Source: Hemibagrus wyckioides
Taxonomy: Eukaryota; Chordata; Actinopteri; Siluriformes; Bagridae
Direction of reading: 5' to 3'
Assembly (NCBI RefSeq): GCF_019097595.1
Contig: NC_080726.1
Location: forward strand, 9,832,205 to 9,896,204
Length of the DNA stretch: 64,000 nt
Shown: positions 25,001 to 37,282 of the stretch, one piece after another
How positions within the stretch are numbered: the first letter of the stretch is position 1
Layout of the letters: each line of letters starts with the position of its first letter
The notes under the pieces: generated by a model
Databases searched by the model: none
Told to the model about the DNA's origin: nothing
What the model saw: the letters and a program-made list of their open reading frames with translations, nothing else
Made by a program: the position numbers and the translations under genes

Positions 25001-25489
25001 GTATTGTGATATACTCTCATTTAACAGTTTATTAAGACCATCTAGCGTATACCTGCAATATGCAGTTTTTATTTATCAGATATACATTCAGGGTATATGA
25101 TATATATTGACTGTAGTTCATCTGTTGCTATGCACATTGTGTCAGTCCTCCTCTACCCTTCCATCACTGGTGGAAAGTCCATAGATGCAACTTGATACCT
25201 GGGTCCAGTCCAGCCAGGTTCACAGTGTGTACACAGTCCGGTTACTGCATTACATGGTTCCCCATTCCTGCAGTGTGGACACAGCTCCTGGCACCGGATG
25301 CCATGGTAACCAAATGGACAGGGCTGATCACACCGTGTGCCATTCCATCCCGGTGCACAGGAGCTGCAGGAGCCGTCCGTTTTAGAGCAGGGGGTGTCTC
25401 CTTCACAGTGTCCACATCTATATACAAACATACAGTGTAACAAACACACAACACTTGTACGTTACATAAGCATCTCCATATATGAACAC

Positions 25490-25569
<80 letters not shown>

Positions 25570-28162
25570 TATGGAATTAGTTGAATCAGCACAACATGTC
25601 CAAACTAGACAGCAAAAAACAGCAGAAAGAAAAGCACCCCATTTCCCATGATCTCCCTCATGAAGTCACCTCTCAAAGCAGCCACTGCCATAGTACCCCG
25701 GGCTGCACAGGTCACGGCAGATGGGTCTCTTGTAACCCGGGTGGCACAGACACTCTCCTGTGAGGGGGTCACAGTTGCTGTGGCTCAAGTCGCAGATGCA
25801 AGGCCGATCACAGTTGGGTCCCCACCACCCACTTGTGCACTGACACTCGCCTGAATTTTGCTGGCAAGGTGATGTATTGCAGTTGCAGCGATGGCTGCAC
25901 TTCTGCCCCCAGTAGCCCTCTTTGCAGAGGCAGAGGCCTGTGGCAGGATCACAGCTGGAGGTCCTGGAGTTACACTGGCACACTTTGGTGCAGCTGGAAC
26001 CCCACCAGCCCTCTTCACAAGTGCAGTTTCCATAGACGGAGTTGCAGCGGCCATGACGTCCACATTTACAGCTGTTCTGGCACAGATTGCCCCAGTAGTT
26101 AGGAAAGCATGTGCATGCACCCATAGCAGGGTCACACAGGCCATGAGGGTGACACAGGCACTGCTCACGACAGTCTGAGCCCCAGAAGGCAGGAGGGCAG
26201 GCTGCAGAGAACATGAGCTGAATTACTGAAGCATGTCTATGTACTGTACATCATGGAAAATAAGATTAAAGTGTGTTCAAGCATGGTGGAACTGTCTAAA
26301 AGGTAAATAACTGTGTTTCCTAAAGCACTGCTCAACTAAAATTATTTTTATTATTATAAAATATTAAAAATACTTCACTAAAAACTGATTTGCTGAGCTG
26401 AGTTCAAAGTTGGAAGATACACTAATGAAGTTCAGCATTAATGTAGCAGGATTTTATTGTCCATAAAATAGCCCTATCTTAGCAGCTTATGCTTCTTAGC
26501 AGTCACAGATTCCGGTGACTACATTGCATAATTAATCAATTTAGTTATCCATTGAACTCAGAATTTCAGCATATTGTTTTTGGCACCATTTCATGAAAGT
26601 CACTCAAGGCTGTGATTTTCTCAGAAGTAAAACTTTGCTTTGCGTTGTGCCTGACAACACGCTAACCCATGATAAAACCCACTGAAGATCACATCCTCTA
26701 GTGGCTAATTACTTGTGTTTTTAAACAGTTCACTCCTTTCGATTTCGTAGATTTTTTTTTCACTCTTCTCATAGATTTTGTTATATGTGTTGGCATTTGG
26801 GTCTTCTTCTTTTTTTGCCACAGCACAATTTTATAAACTTTCTCAGTATTTATGTGAATAAAGTCTGTGTTCTAAGCTAATTTAAGTAATGTTTGTAATA
26901 AACAGATTTGTTTAAATAGTTAGGGTAAATTTGCAGGTTTTATGTAATGCTGCTGTATAAGTCACAGCGCCATGACTATAACAAGGCAAACTGAGACTAG
27001 CTGAAACTTTAGTTTGTGTTTATGTGTAAGAAATGTGCGCTAGTTTCATAGAAGTTACACAATTCTACAACATCTATTTGTGATGACAGGAGAAGATACA
27101 AGAGACTGAGGAGGTGATGGACGAGTATAACATCAAAGGTGTATTTTCACTTCGTTCCCAGTGCCTGAATGGATGGATGGATGGATGGTTGAAGGGATGG
27201 ATGCATGGATGGATGGATGGATGGATGGATGGATGGATGGATGGATGGATGGATGGATGCATGGATGGATGCATGGATGGATGCATGGATGGATGGATGA
27301 AAGTGTATACTCAGGCATATGTAACGATTTGCTATATTAATGATGTTGTAAGTGTAGATATGTTCCTATGTCTATTATCATTACTATTATTATTAGTAGT
27401 AGTAGTATTGAGCTCCAAAATGACAAAGAAGTTTCACTATAGTATCAATATCAGTAATATTACAGTAGTTTAAAAAAAAAAAAACAATTTTACTTTTAGC
27501 TAACACTTACCACTTTTACACTCGAATCCAAAGAAGCCTGGATTACATCTGCACACTCCAGGAGACACACACACCTCATTCTGCCCGCAGGCATTCTGTC
27601 CTTCACAGAGTGCTAGAGAAAGATAAGGCCAAAGTCCCAAACCCAGTCATGTACAGACAGTTTCAACATCAACAGACAAACTGGGGAAAATATTTCTTTT
27701 AAAACAAGGACATGATATGAAGCAGGCTGGTAGCGCTGTTTACTCACGTATCGTGCACTCGTCACCCTCCTGGGCCCATCCTGAACAACACTCAGGTGCC
27801 CAGCTCCTGTTTACAAATAAGAACAAATAAGAAATACCTTCATCTAAATGATGATATAAATAATAGAAAAGAAAGGTAGCTTTGTGTTACTGCCTTATGT
27901 ATTGTACTTTTAATGTAGAAATCTGGCTTCATTTTCATAGTCAATGAAAATTGGTTTAAAGTGTGTTAACATCTTTCATATTTCATATAGATGACACAAG
28001 AAAAAAAGCAAGATAAGATATTAAAAGCTTTATAAAGGCTAAATTCCTGTACCTTGGGCTGAGGCAAACATTCCTCCCTGTTGATGAGAGCTTCTGAGTG
28101 GAGGCCGGAAAGCAGAGGAAGAGCAGCCCCATGCAGGACAGGACAAAGTTGAGGTACTCCAT
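22077..28162 (-). CDS. scarf1: scavenger receptor class F member 1 (SCARF1/SREC-I), 11 exons
   Basis: A single-pass receptor for modified lipoproteins, heat-shock proteins and apoptotic cells. Exons in gene order are 28053-28162, 27748-27806, 27511-27612, 25670-26201, 25199-25417, 24738-24866, 24541-24644, 24332-24440, 24130-24254, 23248-23373 and 22077-23149; all phases agree and give 895 aa (human 830). A signal peptide (about 1-22) precedes an ectodomain (about 23-419) of repeated Cys-rich EGF-like units, with the order [37 protein letters not shown]. One membrane helix lies at about 424-446 and ends in five cysteines. The long Ser/Pro/Lys-rich cytoplasmic tail keeps the SCARF1 blocks [19 protein letters not shown] and [19 protein letters not shown]. 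Those two blocks and RILP next door separate it from SCARF2. The cytoplasmic function is not readable from sequence. Confidence 0.95.
25491..25567. repeat. (GAAA)n microsatellite in SCARF1 intron 4
   Basis: About 77 bases of uninterrupted GAAA/AAAG repeat between exons 4 and 5. Confidence 0.97.
27169..27299. repeat. (ATGG)n tandem array in SCARF1 intron 3
   Basis: GGAT/ATGG tetranucleotides with a few ATGC and GGTT variants. On one strand it reads as Met-Asp-Gly-Trp, an artefact frame. Confidence 0.95.
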
Positions 28163-29777
28163 AACTTTAATCTCAAATCTCCACCAGCGCACACAGGCCG
28201 GGTTTGGGACAAGGCTAATGCTCAGCCATGTGGCACCTATCCCGGGCTGTACCGCTGCTCCTCTTCCTCACTCTCTGTATGTCTGCTTCAGGCCTGGCAC
28301 TTAAACAAGGCTCTGGGAAACCTCTCCTCTTCCCCCCGTGCATTTCCTGCGGAAGTGGAGCTGGCTTCCACCAATTCAATCAGCCACTGGCCTGTTTAAA
28401 GACACAACCTAGAATTCTGGGAAGAGGAGGTGTTTTTTTTTTTTTTCTTGTACAGGGGAGAGCACACCAGATGTCATCCCTCTTGTTATCTACTAAGGAT
28501 TATAAGTCAACACAGGGAAAGAATGGAGTACAATCGAGAATAAAACGGAATTTCCAACACAAGAGTCCAGTGACATCAAAGATTTATTTAGATTTATATT
28601 ACAAAGGCAAGTTATATTACATCTCCATACAAAAATAATCTGAGCAACATTCACTCTGTGTAAATAACACGTGTGCAGTTTAAACTGGTATAGACAGGAC
28701 AGGACAGACGTAGTCTCAGTGCCTTTATTTCTGAACACCAGACTATTCTGTCTGATTTTTCCCTAAAGGAAACAGCAGCTTCCTCTGAATGATATCACAC
28801 AAAGCCTCTCAGATGTACACAATAAATCTCAACTTTACGAAAATCTTTGGCCTTCCAAATAAGTGTTAAGGTTTTTTAAAACCCTGCTCATAACCAGCTG
28901 GTTCTTCACCTTACCAGTGATTAAATATAAGCTGGCAAATTGTATTTAATACAGAAATTTTCTGAATAAAACCTATATTTTATATAAGTTCATCCTTATT
29001 GCAGTTAAATGCAAAGACCACTCAAAGAGTGTCATAAACTAAATGAATAAAATTCGATAGAAATTTGACATTTGATTGTGGAATTTTCTTTTCCTGACTC
29101 TTAAAAACAAGGATGATTTGACATTAAAAGAATAACATCATTTCAGCAGTACAAAACAAATGTCCTGTTAATTGACCCAAAATTAACGCCCCCCCCCAAA
29201 AAAAAGGAAATAAATAAAACTCTGTAATGCCCCCTGCTGGCAGAAGACAGTACCAGGGTGATTATCTTTGCTCTTGCTTCTAATATAAGCTGGCATCTTT
29301 GGCTTTAAAGATCATACTAAAATACACTCTTTACAAAAATATAACACCTTAAACTCTTATTAATGATGTTTCCTCATATACATTCATGGTGTATATCATA
29401 TCAACACCAAACTAAAGTCACAAATACAAATTTTTAGTAAACGAAATTAAGATATTTTTGCTCATTGTGAGTTCTTTCTTTTCTATATTCGATTAATAAA
29501 CACAATTTCTGAGATAAATTTACCTATTATTACAGATTGTTATTGTAGGATATGTCCTCTTTTCTTTTCTCCATTATGTTCAAATTCACACAAATGCCAG
29601 ACTGTCTTAGAGTCCAAATATTTTCCATGATTTTTCTTTTTAATTTAATCCTACAATCTTCTGTGAGCTTTTTTTAGGTAATTTGCTCTCATTGGTTAGC
29701 TGTACGGCTAATTCTGATTTAGCTGGTTAGGTCCACACTCCTGCCGGTGTTGTGATTGGGGAAAAACATTAAGGTTC
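28163..29777. other. SCARF1 5' flank and RILP 3' UTR
   Basis: SCARF1 starts at 28162 and RILP stops at 29778, both on the - strand. TTTATT at 28724-28729 and 28579-28584 reads AATAAA on that strand and could end the RILP transcript about 1.05-1.2 kb after its stop, only a few hundred bases from the SCARF1 start. Which one is used is not decidable here. The rest is AT-rich, and no coding exon was seen. Confidence 0.45.
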
Positions 29778-32700
29778 TCAAGAAGAGCCTCTAGGCCCAT
29801 TCTCCACTTCAGGCACGTGCTCATCTGCGTTGATGATTTCCCATGCAGAACTGCTGGTCTGATGGCCACTCCTATCACTGCCCGAGCGGCTCAGATAGCC
29901 AAAGCTGATATGACAAAGCAGGCAGAAAACAAACGACTTTAATGAGTAATGAGGTCATAGAAAAGCAAAGGAAATTCCTATGAGCACACTGTCAAGTAAG
30001 TCAGCATGAGATAAGAGGAATAAGATCTTTCGGTCAGAGGAAATGACTTACAGATTGTCTTATTTAAAAAAAGGGGAAAGAACATTCTGTTTACTTCTTC
30101 AGACATTATGAGCTTATGAAAGTACCCATCCATGCATTAATTCTCTACACCGCTTATTCTACTGTGACTTAAACACACATGATGTCATAATTACGATTTC
30201 CCCGGAGGACTTGAATGCACAGACCGCTCACCGCTCTCTCAAAACCAACACATTCCTCCACCAGTAACTCAAATATCAATGCTTATTAAGATGTTATGAT
30301 TGTTAATCACAGGTAACAGATAACTTACAGGGTTCTGATGCGTGATTCCCGAGGTCTGCTGTCAGGACAGTCTTCATCCTTTCTCTTTTCAAACAAAGGA
30401 CCTTTCTCTTCATCACTGCATGAACATAAGCAACACAAATGTTGAAAATCACATCACAGAATGGCACAAAATGACTTTATCATGACTCCGGCTCGAACCT
30501 GCTGCATTCGTCCTCTGGTATACCCAGCATTTTAGCCTTAATGACAGTCCTCTGTTTCTTTATAGCTCCACGCACTGCTTCCAATAAGAATCCAGGACAT
30601 CTCTCATCGTTCAGGATCTCCCTGTAATTTCACACATGAGAGGATTTCAGTTTTTGTCTCATGAGAACTGAGAGCAGACTGCTTAAAGAGGTGTGAAAGT
30701 ATACAGGTATGGATAGGTGTTTCAATGTCTGTCTAAACAATCATACTTAACATTTCTTGCTCTGGCTTTCTTGTGTAAAAGACAGGATTTTCTTGCAATG
30801 ATATGTTAGTTTAGTGCTGGTTTATTTATAGTGAATGGAAATTTAGCCTGACTACAGGAAAGTACCCAAATAAAATAATATTTTAATGTTCATATTCAAT
30901 GAAAGGGACAGTGCTGCATAAAATACTCTACTAAAATCAGTTCACAACATCACTAATGCTTGAGGAACCTATATCTGTATAACCTAAAATTTGAAATATT
31001 GAATCTAAGAAGTAAAATATATATTTTAACAAAATGCAAAAAAGTAATTACTATGAGATGCATTTATTAATTTTTTATGATAAATCTAAATTTCTTTTTT
31101 GGGGGCATTATTGATATCTCCAGGGCATTTTAACTATTTAAAAAAGATCACAAAAATAATTCCACCAAAGTTAATGCCAGCATGTCCTCAAAATTGATAC
31201 ATAAACAAACAAAATAAAATTAAAATAATATCTCTACTATAAAATAAAATAATAATATCTGCAAGTTTAATTGAACATAAACCTAGACATGCTAAAAGTG
31301 TACTAAAACTGTGCTAACTAAACATACACCTGAAGCTAGGTCAACAAACACGTTTTATATTTCTGTTATCATCTCCATCTCTCTCTTTCTGTGTGTCTCT
31401 CTCTCTCTTTCTGTGTCTCTCTCTCACCGCTGGTAGAAGGCAAGCTCTTCTTGCATCAGGAAGAGATTGGCCTTTAGCTCATTCCTCTCAAACAAAATGT
31501 CTCGTATTTCTTGCTTGGTGAAACACGGCCTATTCGGGTCCAGGAGGTCAATGATCACCTTATACGTCATGTCAATGGGTGGACTATTCTGTAAAAAAAA
31601 AAAAAAATAGTGTTGGATTATGATGTTCTAAACCATATAGACTGTTGTAAAAGCCAGGAAGTGTGTGGTAAAATTCTAGAGCAATATTTTTTATAACATG
31701 TGACACTAATTCATGTCTGGTGACTTGCCAATGATTACACAGAAACAACCCTCTAAAGTCATCATAGCCTGGCCTGATTCTAGTATATAAGAGTGCGCTG
31801 AGGTGTCACGAGATATTTATTTGCCTGCTTTACAACAGTGTGCTTTACGTACATTTCGTAATGTCTTTGATCCACTTCATTTCTAAGTGAATTTCTTTTT
31901 ACTGGAACTCACGTAAACTCAACTTGTGAGAAAAATGTACTTTCCCTTTGCTATTGCTGTGCGTTTCCTGTTTTTTTGCACTAGATTTTCTTGAGCTTAA
32001 TCAGTTCTCCATTCACACACACATACACACACACACACACACACTAAGACATACCCCCCCCCCCCCCGTTCTTACCGGGTTAGGAGCAGTGTTTGCCTTG
32101 GCCTGCTCTAGCTGTGTGACGAGTCGTTCTACTTCTTTCTGTTTCTCACTCAGCTCAATCTCGAGGTCTACCTTCCTCTCGGCAGTGCTCTTCAGCTGAG
32201 CCTGCATCATGCTCTGTTTATTCCTCAGCTCTCCGTTCATCTTCATAAAGCGATCCAACTGCTCCTGAAGCTGAAACACACCACCACAATACCTGTACAT
32301 TTATTTTATGCTTATGATCAACATAAATTTAAATTACTCCCTGCCTTTTTGGAAATGTTTGGAAATGTTTACACTGGCTAATATTTTCAAAACACTATGT
32401 AACCCACAACAGTGTGCTTTATGAATGCTGCATTTCATCAAAGTCTGGAATACACAAAATGCAAACTGTATGCAATCGGTGTCGAAGACAACTTGTTCAG
32501 ACTCGTCTCTTGTCAAAGGTGGGGCAGGCTGCGGTTTAGCTTTTAGCTTTTGTGTTATTCTGCCAGGTGCATAGTAATGTGAGACTTGATCATCTGATTC
32601 TTATAAAACACTTTGCTGGCTGTGAGACAGTAGCTGGATTAATATGAAATGTACAATACACCAACCATCATACACACACAAGCCACTGATCTCTGATTCC

Positions 32701-34389
32701 TGGGCTAGGGTGAGACAACATATTTTTCATTAGTGCTTTATTTAGCAAATTAACGTTTTGTTTTTTCTAAATCAGGCTTTTGGGACAAGTTCAGATTTGG
32801 CTAGCTTATCTAGATATTCTGGTTGGTCCATCCAGATAATTAAAGCTACTTGTGTGTAATTAATATCTCTGTGTTTGCTCTTTTTGTTGTGTGGTGTGTC
32901 TAGACCAACTTTACAACAAGTACTTGTCTTCAAGCTAAACTGTCCAAAATCATGTGGATTGTTAAAACTGAACACTTTTTTTTTTGCTATCAATTGGTGA
33001 TGGTAAGAGACGATGTTAGGAAATACATTTCACATATTGAGGCTGAAAGTCATGAACTCTCCTCCTGAAAACATGCCATCAAAATCTGATGTGAGAATTT
33101 GGTATTTGTTTGTATCAGAACCAGCATTTACTTCTTCAGCAATTTGAGCAACAGTAGCTCATCTGTTGGATCGGATCACACGGGCCAGCCTTCGATCCCC
33201 ACTTCGTTCACCACTGTTCCTTACTTGGACCACTTTTGATAGATACTGACCACTGCAGACCGGGAACACCCCACAAGAGCTGCAGTTTTGGAGATGCTCT
33301 GATCCAGTCGTCTAGCCATCACAATTTGGTCCTTGTCAAACTCGCTCAGATCCTTACGCTTGCCCATTTTTCCTGCTTCTAACACATCAACTTTGAGGAC
33401 AAAATGTCCACTTGCTGCCTAATATATCCCACCCACTAACAGGTGCCATGATGAGGAGATCATCAGTGTTATTCACCTCACCTGTCAGTGATCATAATGT
33501 TATGCCTGATCGGTGTAAATATTATTTTCAGGGTGGAATATTGTGGTTACAACAGTCAGCTAGTGATACTGAATTTGCAGCACACAGAACATTCACCAAT
33601 AACCAGCAGAGGACAAAATACAAAAACTGTTTACTTCAGTGAAAGTGTTCTACTTACATTTCTACTTGAACTAAAGTACAAATGTGAAAAGTTAGTTTAC
33701 TAATATTGTTTTAATGATCAATTTAATGATCAGTTAATTTTTCTGAACTATGTTTACAAGAGTAAACAAGATTCAAGTGAATTGCCATACCGCTTCCACC
33801 TCTTTAGACATCTTGGATATCTCCTGCACTTTGGCTCTAAGCTCGTCACGCTGTTTATCCACCACCTCTTTAAGTTTGAGCATCACTTCTCTCTCCTGAC
33901 GCTGTGTACGGTCTGAGGGGAAAAGGAAAAAATACTGTTAACAGAAATAATGGACAGAGGTCTCTGAGATAGGATTCAGAATTATCACACCTAGGTAATG
34001 GCACAGTACGACAGCAGAGGATTGGTCCTAGGTGTAAATAAATGTGTGAATGTGTGTGTCAGGCACTGATATAGACTGGGGTCTCATCCAGGGTGTATAA
34101 TCACCTCATGCCTAGTGTTTTTGGGATAAGCGCCATATTTCCATATGTAACCATGACCAGGATAAAGCTGTTACTAAGGATGAATGAATGAATGAATAAA
34201 TGTATAATCTTGTAATTTATGTACTCATGTGAATGTACTCCATGAACAACAGCCTAAAGGAATACTGTGTTAAAAATCTAATCCTTATCAGCTACATCTG
34301 TAAAGTAAAACAGACATCTAAGGTCAAAAATATGTAAGAATCTAATATAAATGAAACTAATAATGGCTTTAACTTAACTAGCTAGCTAT

Positions 34390-34423
<34 letters not shown>

Positions 34424-37282
34424 TTGGTTGTGAAGATGTGTTTGCTGTACAGTTCACCTTCTTTAGAGAGGGAACTCTCCAGGCGACCCAGCAGCTCTTG
34501 GTTCTCTTCCTGTAGCTGCATCACTTCCTTCTGCATTGTTTCCATCTCCAGCCTCCATTTCTGTTCCTTTTGCTGCCATTCCTGCTGAAACCCACACACA
34601 CCCACACCATCAAACAGTGCTGGAACACACTCTTGACAGAAGATTCAAGCAACTGACAGACGTATGGATGTGAACAGTTTTTACATGCAGGTATATACCC
34701 AGCAGATTACACTGAATATTTTGAGTTATTTGTTTAGAATCTGGATCTTTCAATAATGTGGTTTTAAATTGTCCAGTAGAACTGGGTTATATTTGAACTA
34801 GTGCCACGTGTCGAACGTGGGCTTTTTGCATATATGAATTTACAGCCAGTGAAATTGTGAGAAAATAGCTCATGCGAAATAACAATGATAACCTGAAATA
34901 AACCTTTAAATTTACACTATATAAACAAACGTTTTGGGACACTGAATTCAGGGGTTGTTTTTCAGGGGCTGGGCTTGGCCTCTTAGTTCCAGTAAAAGTA
35001 ATTCTTAATGCTTCAGCATACCAAAACATTTTGGACAATTTCATGCTCCCAACATTGTGGGAACAGTTTGGGGATGACCTGACCTCAACCTGATCTTTGG
35101 GATGAATTAGAGCAGAGACTGTGAGCCAGGCCTACTCATCCAACATCAGTGCCTGACCACACAAATGTGCTTCTAGAGGAATGGTCAAAAATTCCCATAA
35201 ACACACTCCTAACCTTTGTAGAAAGCCTTCCCAGAAGAGTTGAAGCAGTTATAGCTGCAAAGGGTGGGCCAACTCCATGTTAATTTTATGTGCATGTAAA
35301 GGCAGATGTGCCAAAACTTTTGGCAATATAGTGTATATTAAAGTACTGTGTTCAGTTTTATTATGTTTACCATTTAAATACCCAGCTTGTTATTCAGTAA
35401 TTCAATTAACTGTACGATTAACATAATTCACAGAATTCATATTAAGGCATATACAGTAACCACACTGAAACTAACATTAAAGTATTGCTGAGAGATTGAG
35501 AACTGTACATCTGATCCTGAGAGTCAAGGGCACAACAATCTTGTATTAATATCTTTGTGTACAGAAAACGAGACCATGCGCGTGGTATTTATAAACAGAC
35601 AAACACCTGTATTACTTGACTGACCTCAACCCAATAGAGCACTTTTGGGATGAATTAGAGTAGAGACTGCGAGTCAGGCCAAAACTAGGACGTCTGCCTT
35701 CACATGCACATGAATGTAATATGGAGTCGGTCCACCCTTTGCCGCTATAACAGCTTCAACTCTTCTGGGAAGGCTTTCCACAAGGTTTAGGAGTGTGTTT
35801 ATGGGAACTTTTGACCATTCAACTAGAAGCGCATTTGTGAGGTCAGGCACTGATGCTGGATGAGAAGGTCTGGCTCGCAGTCTCCATCCTAATTCATCTC
35901 AAAGATGTTCAATCAGGTTGAGGTCAGGACTCTGAACAGTTCATCCACACCAAACTCGCTCATCCATGTCTTTATGGACCTTGCTTTGTGCACTGGTGCC
36001 CGGTCATGCTAGAACAAGAAGGGGTCATCCCCAAACTGTTCCCACAAAGTTGGGAGCATGAAATTGTCCAGAATGTCTTGGTATCCTGAAGGATTAAGAG
36101 TTTCACTGAAACTAAGGAGCCAAGGCCCCTGAAAAACTACACCCAAAACTACACACTACATTCAATGATTTGGAAGGGTGTCCCAAAATGTTTGGCAATA
36201 TAGTGTCATTTAGCACACTAGATATGATCTGGTGAAGATAAATGAAATGAAAACTAATCAAATCAGTTTCATTTCTGGGTTGTAACACCACAATATGTTT
36301 ATTTTGCAAGATATTGCATAATTTAGTATTGTACAAAGCATTTTAGTTCATAAATAGTGATTTGATAGTCATAGACCGAAATAGGGTCTGAAAGTGTGTA
36401 TGGGGTTTAAGTGGGGAATGTGTTTGTTTGTGTTTTTAGCTAGTTTTAGGGTAGGTTTGACCTGAAAACCTGAACATTATGTTCTCTGAACTTGTTTTGT
36501 GCACGTGATCTGGATCTGCTTGCTTATGATGACCGCATTTGGCATAAAAATCCCCTGTGTTACACAGCTGTCCAGTGGTCATCTAGTCTAACACAACCTG
36601 TGGCGATTTACCTCGCAACTCCGGAGATTTTGTATCGGGTGGGGATTAAACATGACTTTAATGCTTTGGAAACGCTATTGTGATGAAATACAATTATCAC
36701 ACTTATAACCTGTTATGTGTAAGATATTCTTCTGAAAAGACGTTCACACTGAGCTAGCAGCCTGCTTAATCCAATATGGCTTCTTACTGAACATTATAGC
36801 CTCCGTGGTGCGTGTCCTACCCTATGGAGTGCACTTATATAGGAAGTAAAGAGACATTTGGGAGTTAGGATAAATTACATTTCTCTAATTATAGTGACAT
36901 TATGGTCTGGGGTACAAAACTAAACTTTTCCTGGTGAAATGTCGGACCGTGTGTGTGTGTGTGTGTGTCTTACGCGACTGTCCGTCTTGTTAGTCTCCTT
37001 CTTTTGAACCTGTAGTGTTTCAAACGCCCTCAGTAGATTTTCCTCCTTAGATTTCTGTGTGTGATAGCTGGCTGTGAAGCTCTCCAAGAGCTCGAGGACT
37101 TTCACTATCTTAGGCACCAGAGTCTCGACACTCGTCTTGCCATAGCTGTCGATGAGCTTTTCCACATCGGAGCCGATCACCTTGGCAATGTCGTACACAT
37201 CGTCCACGGCTAGAGAAGAAATGGTCCTTTCGAAACACTCGTGCAACTTTGTTCCCTCTTGGTTGGACTTGATGGTTTCCAT
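29778..37282 (-). CDS. rilp: Rab-interacting lysosomal protein (RILP), 8 exons
   Basis: RILP binds GTP-Rab7 on late endosomes and lysosomes and recruits dynein-dynactin. Exons in gene order are 36974-37282, 34458-34584, 33791-33912, 32076-32270, 31428-31588, 30499-30621, 30329-30415 and 29778-29904; phases agree and give 416 aa (human 401). The N-terminal RH1 region (about 15-90) has [18 protein letters not shown] and [14 protein letters not shown] long coiled coil follows (about 100-245), with the conserved [14 protein letters not shown]. The RH2 Rab-binding region starts near 255, with [20 protein letters not shown] and ELAFYQRE. The next block, [15 protein letters not shown]...[11 protein letters not shown], is specific to RILP rather than RILPL1 or RILPL2. 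The tail is Ser-rich and poorly conserved. Introns hold several transposon remnants and dinucleotide runs close to splice sites. Exon 2 has a tandem CAGCAG acceptor. Confidence 0.94.
32021..32067. repeat. (CA)n and a C14 run at the RILP exon 4 donor
   Basis: Short CA repeats, then 14 consecutive C at 32054-32067. On the RILP strand this is a G14 run starting eight bases after the end of the exon 4 donor GT, then a TG repeat. Confidence 0.9.
33113..33516 (-). mobile_element. truncated Tc1-like element in RILP intron 3
   Basis: It ends with the terminal motif 'cataatgttatgcctgatcggtgta'. The reverse strand encodes the start of a Tc1-type transposase ([15 protein letters not shown]) with its helix-turn-helix. 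The left end is lost. Confidence 0.75.
34040..34195 (+). repeat. dispersed LINE/SINE-tail type repeat in RILP intron 2
   Basis: It contains 'atccagggtgtataatcacctc', 'gcctagtgttttt', 'gaccaggataaagc' and a terminal (GAAT)n. It lies in the 545-bp intron between exons 3 and 2. Confidence 0.65.
34392..34421. repeat. (GT)n microsatellite in RILP intron 2
   Basis: About 30 bases of GT. On the gene strand it is a CA repeat 36 bases downstream of the exon 2 donor. Confidence 0.95.
34913..35335 (+). mobile_element. internally deleted Tc1/mariner-like element with both ends
   Basis: It begins 'tacactat' and ends 'ttttggcaatatagtgta', an inverted pair. The inside encodes pieces of a DDE transposase C-terminus (a 'gacctcaacctgat' block, then 'gaatggtcaaaaattccc', then 'aaagggtgggccaactcc', corresponding to AAKGGPT). 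A deletion joins two parts of the gene, so it is not functional. Confidence 0.75.
35617..36206. mobile_element. head-to-head copy of the same Tc1/mariner-like family
   Basis: A short + strand piece (35617-35690, 'tgacctcaacccaatagagc') meets a longer - strand copy (about 35690-36206) that ends in 'tttggcaatatagtgt'. Part of the transposase C-terminal region is thus present in both orientations. It lies in RILP intron 1. Confidence 0.7.
36949..36968. repeat. (GT)n next to the RILP exon 1 donor
   Basis: On the gene strand this is a CA repeat starting a few bases after the donor gtaag. Confidence 0.92.

Noticed and set aside
28228..28638. A + strand open frame of 136 codons starting MWHLSRAVPLLLFLTLCMSAS, which looks like a signal peptide, just upstream of SCARF1.
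   Set aside because: After the Leu-rich start the frame has no domain or conserved pattern, runs through a poly-T stretch and has no sensible splice structure. It is probably chance in the SCARF1 5' flank.
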